Shown: piece by piece, positions 43,417 through 53,713 of the stretch
How the letters are laid out: every line of letters begins with the position of its first letter
How positions within the stretch are numbered: the stretch's first letter is position 1
Source of the DNA: Frondihabitans sp. PAMC 28766
GTDB lineage: Bacteria > Actinomycetota > Actinomycetes > Actinomycetales > Microbacteriaceae
Length of the DNA stretch: 64,000 nucleotides
Direction of reading: 5' to 3'
Assembly: GCF_001577365.1 (NCBI RefSeq)
Contig: NZ_CP014513.1
Coordinates: forward strand, 4,030,001-4,094,000
The notes under the pieces: generated by a model
Seen by the model: the letters and a program-made list of their open reading frames with translations, nothing else
Database searches by the model: none
Told to the model about the DNA's origin: nothing
Position numbers and translations under genes: made by a program

Positions 43417-45405
43417 GTGACCACCACAGATCGCACCGGCGACACCGACGCCCTCGAGCAGGGCTCGCTGGCCAGGATGCCTCGTCGCGGGTTCCGCGCC
43501 TGGATGCTCGACGGCCTCACCGACAAGACGGCCTCGCAGCCCGGCCCGCACGCCCGCACGGTCGAGAAGACGCACTCGTGGTGGCGGGTCATGTGCCTCA
43601 CCGGCGTCGACTACTTCTCGACGCTCGGCTATCAGCCCGCGATCGCAGCCGTGGCCGCCGGCCTCCTGTCGCCGTTCGCCACGATCGTGCTGGTGCTGCT
43701 GACGCTGCTCGGCGCCCTGCCCGTCTATCGTCGCGTGGCCCGCGAGAGCTTCAAGGGTTCGGGCTCGATCGCCATGCTCGAGCGGCTGCTGCCGTGGTGG
43801 GGCGGCAAGCTGTTCGTGCTGATCCTTCTCGGCTTCGCCGCCACCGACTTCATGATCACCGTGACCCTGTCGGCCGCCGACGCCGCGGCGCACGCCATCG
43901 AGAACCCGTTCGCGCCGAGCTGGTTCCACGGCGCCGAAGTGCCGATCACCCTGGTGTTGATCGCCCTGCTCGGCGTCGTCTTCCTCCGCGGTTTCAAGGA
44001 GGCGATCGGCATCGCGCTCGTGCTCGTCGGCGTCTACCTCGTGCTGAACGCGGTCGTCATCGGGGTGTCCTTCGGCCGCGTCTTCGAGCACCCGCAGCTC
44101 ACGAGCGACTGGTGGTCGAACCTCACTCACCAGCACAGCAACCCGCTCGCCATCATCGGCATCTCGCTGCTCGTCTTCCCGAAGCTCGCCCTGGGCCTCT
44201 CGGGCTTCGAGACCGGGGTGGCAGTCATGCCGCAGATCACCGGAGCCGAAGACGACGACCCCCAGCGACCGGCCGGCAGGATCCGGGGCGCCAAGCGGCT
44301 GCTGACCACGGCCGCCGTCATCATGAGCGTCTTCTTGATCACCTCGAGCATCGCCACGACGATCCTGATCCCGCAGAAGGAGTTCGCGGCGGGCGGGCAG
44401 GCCAACGGGCGCGCGCTGGCGTACATGGCGCACCTCTATCTCGGCAACGGCTTCGGCACGATCTACGACGTGTCGACGATCTGCATCCTGTGGTTCGCGG
44501 GAGCGTCGGCCCTGGCCGGCCTCCTCAACCTGGTGCCACGGTATCTGCCGCGCTACGGCATGGCACCCCAGTGGGCCGCCGCGGTGCGGCCCCTCGTGCT
44601 CGTGTTCATCGCGATCGCCTTCATCATCACGCTCGCGTTCAAGGCGAACGTCGACGCGCAGGGTGGCGCGTACGCGACCGGCGTGCTCGTGCTGATCACG
44701 TCGGCATCCGTCGCCGTGTTCCTGTCGGCGCTGCGCAAGAAACAGCGCGGCATCGCGATCGGCTTCGGCATCACCGTGGTGGTGTTCGGCTACACCACCG
44801 TGCTCAACGTGATCGAGCGGCCGGAGGGCGTGCGCATCGCCGGGCTCTTCATCCTCGGGATCATCGTGATCGCGATCCTGTCGCGCGTGCGCCGCTCGTT
44901 CCAGCTGCGCGCCACCAGCGTCTCGCTCGACCCGCAGGCGCTCGCCTTCGTCACGGAGGACGCCGACGAGTCGGGCCGAATCGCCCTGATCGCCAACGAG
45001 CCCGACGACGGCACCCTCGACGAGTACAAGCAGAAGGCGAAGGACGAGCGGCGCTACAGCGGGATCCCGCAGCGCACGCCGGTCATCTTCATGGAGGTCT
45101 GGCACGCCGACTCGTCGAACTTCGAAGAGGATCTGGAGGTCGAGGGCAAGCTCGTGCACGGCTACCGCGTCATGCGCGTGCGAAGTGGCAACATCCCCAA
45201 CACCCTCGCGACGGTGCTGCTCGAGATCCGCGACGCGACCGGCGTCGTGCCCGACATCTACTTCGAGTGGAACGAGGGCGGCCCGCTGTCGAACCTCGCG
45301 CGCTTCTTGGTGACGGGCGTGGGCGACGTGGCGCCGGTCACCCGCGAGGTGCTGCGTCGGGCCGAGCCCGACCGCAAGCGGCGGCCCGACGTTCACGTCT
45401 CCTAG
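43417..45405 (+). CDS. APC-superfamily amino acid/cation transporter
   Basis: 662 aa. About 12 TM helices to residue 500 ([20 protein letters not shown] is the conserved TM1 unwinding region with G-Y-x-[20 protein letters not shown] is TM6-like), then a cytosolic C-terminal domain of about 150 residues ([20 protein letters not shown]). This size and tail match the large APC group annotated as amino acid permease or, in some cases, KUP-like K+ transporters. Substrate undetermined. GTG 43417 start. Confidence 0.85.
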   Translation: MTTTDRTGDTDALEQGSLARMPRRGFRAWMLDGLTDKTASQPGPHARTVEKTHSWWRVMCLTGVDYFSTLGYQPAIAAVAAGLLSPFATIVLVLLTLLGALPVYRRVARESFKGSGSIAMLERLLPWWGGKLFVLILLGFAATDFMITVTLSAADAAAHAIENPFAPSWFHGAEVPITLVLIALLGVVFLRGFKEAIGIALVLVGVYLVLNAVVIGVSFGRVFEHPQLTSDWWSNLTHQHSNPLAIIGISLLVFPKLALGLSGFETGVAVMPQITGAEDDDPQRPAGRIRGAKRLLTTAAVIMSVFLITSSIATTILIPQKEFAAGGQANGRALAYMAHLYLGNGFGTIYDVSTICILWFAGASALAGLLNLVPRYLPRYGMAPQWAAAVRPLVLVFIAIAFIITLAFKANVDAQGGAYATGVLVLITSASVAVFLSALRKKQRGIAIGFGITVVVFGYTTVLNVIERPEGVRIAGLFILGIIVIAILSRVRRSFQLRATSVSLDPQALAFVTEDADESGRIALIANEPDDGTLDEYKQKAKDERRYSGIPQRTPVIFMEVWHADSSNFEEDLEVEGKLVHGYRVMRVRSGNIPNTLATVLLEIRDATGVVPDIYFEWNEGGPLSNLARFLVTGVGDVAPVTREVLRRAEPDRKRRPDVHVS

Positions 45406-45409
45406 CCCC

Positions 45410-45490
45410 CCTCCCGTTTTACCTATAGGTGGCGCGCTTCCGCACAGAAATTTCCTGTCGGGAGGGCGCTACCTATGGGTAGAACGGAGG
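45410..45490. repeat. 80-bp hairpin element, copy 2
   Basis: Arms 45410-45429 and 45472-45490 share the sequence of the element at 7722-7801 (GTTTTACCTATAGG) with three changes in the right arm, and a CGCACAGAAA loop. It sits between the APC transporter and the convergent SDR gene. Confidence 0.7.
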
Positions 45491-45504
45491 GGGCGGGCGG
45501 GGGG

Positions 45505-46200
<696 letters not shown>

Positions 46201-46233
46201 GATTCCATTCTGGCCGTCGGGTACGGTCGTGAG

Positions 46234-47042
46234 ATGCGGAACGTGCCGACCGACCTCGATCCTGCCGTCGTCAGCGAGATCGACGCCCGCCTCGCCGGCG
46301 TGGCCGTCGAGCACGACGTGGTCGTGCCGTGGGCGATCGAGAGCGGCAGTCGCGCGTGGGGCTTCCCCTCCCCCGACAGCGACTACGACTGCCGGTTCGT
46401 CTATGTGCAACCACGAGACCACTATCTCTCGCTCTGGCCGGCCCGCGACGTGATCGAGACGCCTCTCGACGAGATCTTCGACGTCAACGGGTGGGACCTC
46501 GCGAAGGCGGTCCGTCTGCTGACGCGCGGCAACGCCGTCGTGGTCGAGTGGCTGCGGTCTCCCATCGTCTACCAGGGCGACGAGGCCTTTCGCGACGCCT
46601 TCCTGGGCCTCGCCGACGAGGTCGCCGACCGGGCTCTCACCGGGCGTCACTACCTGCACGTCGGGCGGAACCAGTGGCGCACGTCGGACGAGCCGATCAA
46701 GCTCAAGGGGTCTTCTACGCTCTGCGCGCGGCCACTGCCCTGCGTTGGCTCGAGGTCAACCCGACCTCGGGCGTCGTGCCGATGCAGCTGTCGACGCTTC
46801 TGGCCGAGAGCGACCCGCCCCCGGCTCTCCTCACCGAGACCGCCGACCTGCTCGAGCTGAAGCGGGCCACTCGCGAACTCGGAGTCGGCACGCCGCCGCC
46901 CGCAATCCTGAAGTTCGTCGACGCCCAGTTCGAGCGTGCGATGACGCTCTACGAACGGGCCGAGTCACGGTCGGCCGCCGACAAGCAGAAGGCGGCCGAC
47001 GCGTTCTTCCGTGACGTGATCGAGCGCAGCGGGCGACGCTAG
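46234..47042 (+). pseudogene. RlaP-family nucleotidyltransferase, frameshifted
   Basis: Predicted nucleotidyltransferase of the COG3541/RlaP type. The N-terminal half has the Pol-beta motif GSRAWGFPSPDSDYDCRFVY with the D-x-D. At about 46706 (AAGGGGTC) the frame is lost; the C-terminal half (VFYALRAATALRWLEVNP... DVIERSGRR) continues one base off, to TAG 47042. A single missing G in the run would restore a protein of about 269 aa. Role in RNA repair or modification is unclear. Stop is 5 bp from the convergent zwf stop. Confidence 0.75.
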
Positions 47043-47047
47043 CGGCG

Positions 47048-48450
47048 CTAGCGCTTCTGCGCGGGCGACGACTCGGCGAGGCCGCGGGGCCACGACTTGG
47101 GGCCGTCACTGCCCGCGGGGTACTCGTCGAGCGGCACCTTGTTCGCCTTCCACGCCTTCAGCACCGGCGCGACGATCCGCCAGCCCTCGACGGCCGCGTC
47201 GCCGCGCACCGACAGGCTCGCGTCGCTGTCGAGGATGCCCGACAGCACTTCGCCGTAGGCGGGCAGGTCGCCCGGGTTGAACACCGCTTCGAGCGAGGCG
47301 CGGTCGATGACGTAGGGGTCGCCAGGGCCGTTGACGTTCAGCTCGAGGAACATCTCGTCGGGGTCGATCATGATGCGCATGCGGTCGGGCGCCTTGAGGC
47401 TGTGGAACTCCGGCGGCACGTGCGTCGGCGGCTTGAAGGTGACGACGATCTCACGCCGGTAGTCGACCAGCGCCTTGCCCGAGCGCAGCATGATGGGCAC
47501 TCCGGCCCAGCGCATGTTGCGCACCTCGACGACGACTTCGGCGAGCGTCTCGGTGTTGAGGGCAGGATCGACGCCGTCCTCCTTCACGTATGCCGGCAGC
47601 TTGCGGCCCGCGATCGTGCCAGCCGTGTAGCGGGCCCGGCGGCTCGTCGACGGGTCGTCGTTCCAGATGCGCATGGCGCGGAGGGCGAGCTGCTTCTGAT
47701 CGCGGACGTCTTGAGCGGTGAGCGACGCAGGTGCCTCCATCACGAGCACGGCGAGCACCTGGAGCAGGTGGCTCTGGATCATGTCGACGAGAGCGCCGGC
47801 GTGGTCGTAGTAACGGGCACGGTTCTCGAGAGCGAGCTGCTCGTCGTAGACGATCTCGATGTTGGCGACGTCGCGGTTCGAGAGCATCGGCTCGATCAGG
47901 CGGTTCGCGAAGCGGAGGCCGAGGAGGTTCAGCACCGTCGACCGGCCCAAGAAGTGGTCGACCCGGTGGATCCTGTCTTCGGGCACGATCTTCTGCAGCA
48001 ACGCGTTGAGCTTCTTCGCGCTGCGCTCGTCGGTGCCGAAGGGCTTCTCGAGGGCCAGCGACGTCTTCGGGGCAGGTCGATCTTCTGCAGCTGGGCGCAG
48101 GCGAGCTCGGTGATCGCGGGCGGGAGGGCGAAATAAATCGCAGGATCCTGATCGCACGCTTTCACGAGCGTGTCGAGGTCGTCTTTCGCCGTGACGTCCG
48201 CCTTGATGTACTTGGTCGACTTCAGGGTCGCGGTCGCCCCCGGCCCCTTCGCCTTGACGCTCGCGAACGACTCCTTGACGCGCGCCTTCCACTCGGCGTC
48301 GCTCAGGTCTTCGACGCCGGCGCCGACGAGCTGCACGCGCCGATCCGGCTCGTGGGTGAGGAGCCCGGCGAGGCCGGGCATGAGCAGACGGGCGGCGAGG
48401 TCGCCCGATGCACCGAGGATGAGCAGGGACGATGACTTCTCTGTGGCCAT
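47048..48450 (-). pseudogene. zwf: Glucose-6-phosphate dehydrogenase, frameshifted
   Basis: First step of the oxidative pentose phosphate pathway. The N-terminal part (SSSLLILGASGDLAARLLMP, NADP site) reads from ATG 48450 to about 48070. From there the frame shifts by one missing base in CTGCCCCGAAG, and the rest reads in another frame: LEKPFGTDERSAKKLN, active-site RVDHFLGRSTVLNLLGLRFA, to TAG 47048. The combined length, about 468 aa, is normal. All catalytic residues are intact in both pieces, so a sequencing error is at least as likely as a dead gene. No opcA/tal/pgl neighbours, so this may be a second zwf copy. Confidence 0.85.
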
Positions 48451-48535
48451 GGGGTGGACGCTAGTCCTCCGGGCTCGCCGAGCGCCCGCACGACCCGGGT
48501 CCGACATGAGGCCCACCTGGCAATATCCTTGACGC

Positions 48536-49713
48536 ATGGCCATCCTCGATGCACCTCGCGCCCGACCCGCCGCCATCGAACAGGGCGGCATCGAAGCCAT
48601 CCCGACCGAACGCCGCCACGGGTCGCCGTGGCAGCTGTTCGCGACGTGGACCTCGCCGAACCTCGAGTTCGCGACGATCTTCGTCGGTGTGCTCGGCATC
48701 TCCGTCGGCCTCAGCTTCTGGCAGGCGATCCTTGCGTTGGCTCTCGGCAACGCTCTCGGTGCGCTGACGCAGGGCATCCTGTCGACCTGGGGCCCGCGCG
48801 AGGGGCTTGCGCAACTCGTTCTGAGCCGGTCCGCCTTCGGATTCTTCGGCAACATCCTGCCCGCGGGGATCAACACCGTCATGGCGGGGCTCGGCTGGTT
48901 CGCGGTCAACTCGATCAGTGGCGCGTTCGCCTTGTCGACACTGACCGGCATGCCGACCGTGCTGGCCCTCCTGATCATCGTCGTGATCGAGGTCGCCGTC
49001 GCGTTCGTCGGGCACGACCTCGTGCAGATCTTCGAGCGCTACGCCGCCTACGTGCTCGGCGTGATCTTCCTCGTCGCAACGATCACGATCTTCGCGCACG
49101 CGCACGTCGGCTACGAGCCCAAGGGCGGCGGCTTCCACTTCTTCGCCTTCACGATCACGGCAGCCGCGGCGTTCGGCTACGCGTGCGGCTGGAACCCCTA
49201 CGCGTCCGACTACAGCCGCTACCTTCCGGCCTCGACGCGCCGCTCCACGATCGCTTGGGCCGCCGGTCTCGGCAACTTCGTCTCGTGCATGGTGCTCATG
49301 GCCGCCGGCGCCGCATCGGCCACCATCGCGATGAGCGCGAACGACCCGACGGGCGCCTTCGTCTCGTCGATGCCGACGGTCGTGAAGGACTTCACCCTCG
49401 TGGCCATCGCGGTCGGAGCCATCGCCGCCAATGCGCTCAACATCTACTCCGGCGCCATGTCGTTCCTCGCCGCCGGGATCAAGATCCCGTTCAGCCTGCG
49501 GCGAGCGATCGTTGCCGTCGGGTTCGGTGTGATCGGCTTCTTCATCGCATGGAGCGCTCTGGCCGATGCCGGCCAGAAGTACAACAACTTCTTGCTCGTC
49601 ATCGCTTACTGGATCGCGCCGTGGCTCGGCGTGGTGCTCGTCGACCGCCTGCTGCGGCGCGGCACCTCGATCGCCGAGCTGCTGCCCGACCACCGTCGCT
49701 ACCGCAACTGGTC
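48536..49713 (+). pseudogene. Cytosine/purine permease (NCS1), 5' part, cut by IS110
   Basis: NCS1-family nucleobase:cation symporter. The first 392 residues are intact: SPNLEFATIFVGVLGISVGL, SRSAFGFFGNILPAG, FGYACGWNPYASDYSRYLP (family core motif), up to RYRNW at 49711. The IS then interrupts the gene. Reading continues into IS DNA to a stop at 49918, adding some 68 foreign residues. The missing last two TM helices are found at 51052-51303. Upstream of a cytosine-deaminase-like gene, so originally a codB-codA-like salvage operon. The truncated permease is probably inactive. Confidence 0.9.
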
Positions 49714-49749
49714 TCTAATGGTTGTGGCCGGTCTGGGATTGGCTGGCAG

Positions 49750-49930
49750 GCTGGTGCACGGTTCTGCCGGATGTGACTCTCTACTGGTCTGGCTCGTTTC
49801 ACGACGGTGCCTTTGGTCTGATCTGTCCGTCCGGCGGGACCTGCATCGACCTGGCCCGTTCCGATGGCTTGATAGAAGGTTGCCCAAGTTCCGCGTCAGC
49901 GGACTTGTGGCTCGTTAGAGACACGCCTCG
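49750..49930 (+). ncRNA. Predicted IS110 bridge RNA
   Basis: Predicted from the left end alone. Target loop: ACTGGTC at 49783-49789 equals the left target plus core TC; GGTCTGA at 49815-49821 pairs with the right target TCAGGCC with one G-U. The loop is closed by GCCGGA 49766-49771 with TCCGGC 49830-49835. Donor loop: ATAGAAGG at 49872-49879 equals the IS right end (51042-51050 region), and GTTAGAGA at 49914-49921 pairs with the IS left end TCTCTAA(T). Between these guides is a stem CAAGT-CCGC/GCGG-ACTTG. The order target loop then donor loop matches that described for IS621. Ends of the RNA are approximate. Confidence 0.75.
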
Positions 49931-49986
49931 TAGCATTTTCCCAGGTCATGGCTGAGAGAGACCACTTCGAGGAAGGATGGACCACG

Positions 49987-51033
49987 GTGACTATCGTGGC
50001 AGACGAATTCACACATGTGATCGGTGTGGACACCCACGCCAGGACCCACACGTACGCCGCTGTCGAGGCTCGTACCGGAGAGATCCTTGGCACGGCAGTA
50101 TTCCCCACTAGCCCTGCCGGGCTCGCCCGGGCGAGGAGCTGGATAAATCGACGCGCTCCAGAATCAATGCTCGTCGCCATCGAGGGAACCGGCTCCTATG
50201 GTGCAACCCTCACCCGCGCTCTCCAGGCCGAGGGCATTGAGGTTCGGGAGGTGAAGCCACCACGACGTGCTACCCGGTCCGCGCACGGAAAATCTGACGA
50301 GATCGACGCGATCGCGGCCGCGCGGACCGCTATTGCCTCGCCCCTGAGCGAACTCAGCACCCCACGAGCCGAGGGCATCCGGTCAGCACTGCGAGTCCTC
50401 CTCGTCGCTCGTCAGGCGTTGGACAGCCGTCGAACCGCCGACAACAACATGCTTACCGCGCTCCTTCGCAGTTTCAGCCTCGGCGTCGACGCACGCCGCC
50501 CGCTGACCGTGTCGCAGGTGCAGACCGTGGGTGGGTGGCGTGAGCGCTGCACGGACGACTCCGTCATCGGAACAATCCGATCGGAAGCGAAACGACTCGC
50601 CACCAGTATTCTCGCCGCAACAAGGCAACTCGATCAGAATCATGCTGCTCTGGCCCATCACGTCCAGGAACTCGCGCCCGGGTTTCTGAACATCAAAGGC
50701 GTCGGGCCGGTCACCGGGGCCATCATCCTCGCGGCCTATTCGCATCGAGGGCGCATCCGATCCGAAGCCGCCTTCGCCAGTCTCGCCGGCGTCGCCCCAC
50801 TCCAGGCCTCCAGCGGCAACGTCGTCCGGCACCGTCTCAGCCGCCGCGGCGACCGTCAACTGAACCGGGCGATGGATATTATCGCCCGCACCCGCATGGT
50901 CTCCGATGCTGGAACTCGGGCCTACGTCGATAGGCGGACGGCAGAGGGTAAATCCCGACGAGAGATCCGACGCTGCCTCAAACGCTATGTCGCTCGTCAA
51001 ATCTTCCGGCAACTCAACAGCCTCATGGGTTGA
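49987..51033 (+). CDS. IS110-family DEDD transposase/recombinase
   Basis: 348 aa. N-terminal RuvC-like DEDD domain with D15 (VIGVDTHARTHTYA), E66 (VAIEGTGSYG), D104 and D107 (GKSDEIDAIAAAR). C-terminal Transposase_20 domain with LNIKGVGPVTGAIILAA and the serine region GVAPLQASSGNVVRHRLSRR (S275/S276), the candidate nucleophile. A coiled-coil-like segment joins them. GTG 49987 is preferred, with AGGAAGG upstream; ATG 49948 would add 13 residues. Full length and all key residues suggest activity. Codon use is slightly less GC-rich than the neighbours, consistent with mobility. Confidence 0.92.
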   Translation: MTIVADEFTHVIGVDTHARTHTYAAVEARTGEILGTAVFPTSPAGLARARSWINRRAPESMLVAIEGTGSYGATLTRALQAEGIEVREVKPPRRATRSAHGKSDEIDAIAAARTAIASPLSELSTPRAEGIRSALRVLLVARQALDSRRTADNNMLTALLRSFSLGVDARRPLTVSQVQTVGGWRERCTDDSVIGTIRSEAKRLATSILAATRQLDQNHAALAHHVQELAPGFLNIKGVGPVTGAIILAAYSHRGRIRSEAAFASLAGVAPLQASSGNVVRHRLSRRGDRQLNRAMDIIARTRMVSDAGTRAYVDRRTAEGKSRREIRRCLKRYVARQIFRQLNSLMG

Positions 51034-51051
51034 CAACGAACCATAGAAGGA

Positions 51052-51303
51052 TCAGGCCTGATAGCCTTCGCTGTCGCAGCCTTCGTCTCGATCTGGCTGT
51101 TCTGCGACGAGGAGTTCTACACGGGCCCGATCGCTGCGCACACCGGTCTCGGCGACATCACCGCCCTCGTCGGTTTCGTCCTCGCGGGCCTGCTGTATTG
51201 GGTGTTCTTCCGGCTGTTCAAGCCGGCCCTCGGGGCACCGCTCGGCACGGTCGGGCGCGACGACGTGCCGGTGGGCATCGACTCGGCCGACGACGTCGCG
51301 TGA
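51052..51303 (+). pseudogene. Cytosine/purine permease, 3' remnant after IS110
   Basis: In-frame continuation of the permease: GLIAFAVAAFVSIWLFCDEE then a last TM helix ALVGFVLAGLLYWVFFRLF, ending at TGA 51303. Without the IS it gives a normal C-terminus. The stop overlaps GTG 51300 of the deaminase gene by 4 nt, evidence of one original operon. Confidence 0.9.
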
Positions 51304-51788
51304 GCGAGGCTGCCGACGCGGTCTCCGCGACCGACACCGTCTACGCGACCGACGCCGAGAAGCTCGAAGTCGCCCGCGCCGAGGCGCAGCTCTCGCTCGA
51401 CGAGGGCGGCATCCCCATCGGGGCGGCACTGTTCGACGAGGCCGGGCACCTGCTCGGCGCGGGCCACAACATGCGCGTGCAGGGCGACAACCCGGCCCTG
51501 CACGGCGAGACGAGCGCCTTCCTCGCCGCGGGCCGCCAGAAGAGCTACCGCCGCACGACCATGGTGACGACGCTGTCGCCCTGCTGGTACTGCTCGGGGC
51601 TGGTGCGGCAGTTCGGCATCGGTCGGGTCGTCGTCGGCGAGGCCGTCAACTTCAGGGGAGGGCAAGACTGGCTCGAAGGGAACGGCACCGCGGTGACGAC
51701 TCTCGACGACCCCGACCTGATCCGCGTGATGGGCGACTTCATCGAGCGGCACCCCGCCCTCTGGAACGAGGACATCGGCGAAGAGTAG
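51300..51788 (+). CDS. Cytosine deaminase-like zinc nucleobase deaminase
   Basis: 162 aa CDA-fold deaminase, closest in pattern to the yeast/fungal cytosine deaminase type. Zinc site: HGETSAFLAAG (His and catalytic Glu) and LSPCWYCSGLVRQFGIGRVV (two Cys). GGQDWLEGNG and the C-terminal FIERHPALWNEDIGEE tail match Fcy1-type enzymes. It would turn cytosine into uracil, which upp in this window could salvage. GTG 51300 overlaps the permease stop. With the permease split by the IS it may now depend on a promoter in the IS right end. Confidence 0.88.
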   Translation: MSEAADAVSATDTVYATDAEKLEVARAEAQLSLDEGGIPIGAALFDEAGHLLGAGHNMRVQGDNPALHGETSAFLAAGRQKSYRRTTMVTTLSPCWYCSGLVRQFGIGRVVVGEAVNFRGGQDWLEGNGTAVTTLDDPDLIRVMGDFIERHPALWNEDIGEE

Positions 51789-51957
51789 CCGCCGCTGGCC
51801 CGCACCGGTGCTGCCCGACGATGCTGTCAGCCCGACCGCGGATGCGGCAGGCCGCCCGCGAGCCGTCGAAGCACCTTCGATCAGACCGAATCCCGCCCGG
51901 GAGAGCTCCGGATTCGTCCGAACGGAGGTGCATCGGCGCCCACGCAGGGCGGGCGGG

Positions 51958-53538
51958 CTACCCGCGGAGGGCGGCGAGCAGCGCCGTGCCGTCGGGCGAG
52001 CCGAGCCCGGTGCAGGCGTCCCAGCCGGGCGCGGCGCTGAACGAGCCGTTGTCGCCAGACGTGATGTCGCGGAAGGCCGACTCGGCCGGGTAGAGCTTGG
52101 GCTGCAAGAGCCCCAGCGGCGACCCGATCGATTGTGCCAGCCGCGCGACGAGTGCCGCCCAGAGCGGCGCGACGGCGCTGGTGCCGCCGATGACGAGCGA
52201 CTTGCCGTCGACGATCACCTCGTAACCGGTCGCAGGATCGGCATTGCCCGCCACGTCGGGCACGCCGCGGCCGCCCCCGGCCGAAGCAGCCGCCGGGACA
52301 CCGGCCGACGCCTGCCACGTCGGCAGCGGGTAGGCATCGCTTACTCCCCCGCCGGTCGCACCGCGGCCCGAGCCGTCGTTCCAGACCGTCTCGCTCGAAA
52401 TCGTGGCGCCAGAGGCCTGCAGGCTCGTGCCGCCGCAGGCGAGCAAGTGCGGGCTGGACGCCGGGAAGTCGACGTGGTTGCCGCCGTCGGTGGCGCCGTC
52501 GGACGAGCCGTTGTCGCCGGCAGCAGCCGTGACCGTGACACCGAGGGCCGCGGCATCGACGAGGGCGTCGTCGAGGGCACTGCGTGCCTGCGCCGTCCAC
52601 GCGTCTTCGCTCTGGCCCCAGCTGATGCTCATCGAAGTGGGCGTGGGCTTCGCGTGCGTCGCCTGGGCGATCGCGTCGACGAAGCCGGCATCGGTGTTGG
52701 GGGCGAAGTAGACGACGATCGAGGCCTTCGGCGCGAGGGCCCCCACCACCTCGATGTCGAGGAGGACCTCGCCGTCGGCCCCGTTCGGATCCTGACCGGG
52801 CACGTTGTTCGCCCCGTCGACTCCGGCGGCCGTCACCGACGGGCTGCCCACGCCGAGCTGCGTGAAGTAGGTGTCGAGATCGGTCTGCTCGAAGCCGCCG
52901 CCGAGTTCGACGATCGCGACGGTCTGGCCGGTCCCGTCGGTGCCGGCCGGGAAGGAATACGCCTCGCCGAGCTGCACGGGCGTGTAGCTGACGGTGGTCG
53001 CCGCGGCGGCCGGGGCGATACGGAACTGTGCGCGGGCCTGGGGGCGGTCGTCGAGGCCCAGCACCGCGACGACGACGCCATCGAGGGCTCTGGGGACGCT
53101 CAGGCCGCCCGAGCGCTGCCGGTGCTCGACTCGCGCGGCAGACCCGCGACCGGCCGACGGAGCTTCGCTGGAGACCGCCTCGAGCGACGTGCCGAAGACG
53201 CGCGAGACCAGCGACACAGCAGCCTCCACCCGCACGCGCCGAGACGCGGCGTCGCTCTCGAGGATCGTCAGGCCCAGGCCGGTGAGGGTCGACGTCACGA
53301 GCTCGAGGTCGGCGGCGGCCGCGCCGTGGTCGCGCACGTACGCGTCCGGGTCGGCGACCGTGGTCGCGGCCGTGGCGGCGTCGACGGGCGCGGCCCGGCG
53401 TAGCACGAGGGTCGCCTGCACGGTCGTGTCGGAGCCGAGCGCCGCCTCAGCGGGCTGGACGCCGGGGGCGGTTGGCTTCTCGCTGCCGGCGAGGGGCACG
53501 AGTTCGAGGTGGTCGAGGGGGCTCGTCGCGTCTGTCAT
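51958..53538 (-). CDS. S53-family serine-carboxyl peptidase (kumamolisin-like)
   Basis: 526 aa. N-terminal pro-kumamolisin activation domain (about residues 45-155), then the sedolisin catalytic domain. The catalytic Glu and Asp are in GADGEVLLDIEVVGALAP, the oxyanion Asp region is AAAGDNGSSDG, and the Ser is in GGTSAVAPLWAALVARL. The calcium site is FRDITSGDNGSFSAAPGWDACTGLG. Acid-active endopeptidase in characterised members. No signal peptide is visible at ATG 53538, as in some kumamolisins, so the export route is unclear. Stands alone. Confidence 0.92.
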   Translation of the reverse strand: MTDATSPLDHLELVPLAGSEKPTAPGVQPAEAALGSDTTVQATLVLRRAAPVDAATAATTVADPDAYVRDHGAAAADLELVTSTLTGLGLTILESDAASRRVRVEAAVSLVSRVFGTSLEAVSSEAPSAGRGSAARVEHRQRSGGLSVPRALDGVVVAVLGLDDRPQARAQFRIAPAAAATTVSYTPVQLGEAYSFPAGTDGTGQTVAIVELGGGFEQTDLDTYFTQLGVGSPSVTAAGVDGANNVPGQDPNGADGEVLLDIEVVGALAPKASIVVYFAPNTDAGFVDAIAQATHAKPTPTSMSISWGQSEDAWTAQARSALDDALVDAAALGVTVTAAAGDNGSSDGATDGGNHVDFPASSPHLLACGGTSLQASGATISSETVWNDGSGRGATGGGVSDAYPLPTWQASAGVPAAASAGGGRGVPDVAGNADPATGYEVIVDGKSLVIGGTSAVAPLWAALVARLAQSIGSPLGLLQPKLYPAESAFRDITSGDNGSFSAAPGWDACTGLGSPDGTALLAALRG

Positions 53539-53713
53539 GGCTCCAGGTGTACTCCGTCCCCCCGACAGAGACGTCTGCCCGGTGCGGTCGGCCACCCCGC
53601 GCCCGGGTCGAGAAGAAGACGCCGTCAGAACAACACTGTGATCAATTCGTGACACGAACTCACGGACACCTCTAAGCTCTCGTCGAGCCCTTACTCACTT
53701 CAAGGAGACATCG

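Larger units (their letters stand above)
49714..51053 (+). mobile_element. IS110-family element (IS110 group) inserted in the permease gene
   Basis: About 1340 bp, flanked by a 2-bp TC on each side (49712-49713 and 51052-51053). Joining the flanks at a single TC restores the permease frame exactly (NW-S-GLIAF). There are no terminal inverted repeats, as expected of IS110. The layout is a 273-bp left noncoding end, one DEDD transposase gene and only about 20 bp after it, typical of the IS110 group and not of IS1111. The left end carries readable bridge-RNA guides. The element appears complete and could be active. Confidence 0.9.

Noticed and set aside
43252..45396. A 714-codon antisense frame
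   Set aside because: Shadow of the APC transporter; composition is Arg/Gly/Asp/Glu with no domain.
49712..51060. Classic target-site duplication or terminal inverted repeats at the IS
   Set aside because: Only TC is shared, and no inverted ends are found; a longer core such as GGATC would not restore the permease frame.
51044..51064. Palindrome ATCAGGCCTGAT at the right IS junction as an IS end structure
   Set aside because: Most of it lies in the target gene (from 51052 on), so it is partly created by the insertion and partly permease coding sequence.
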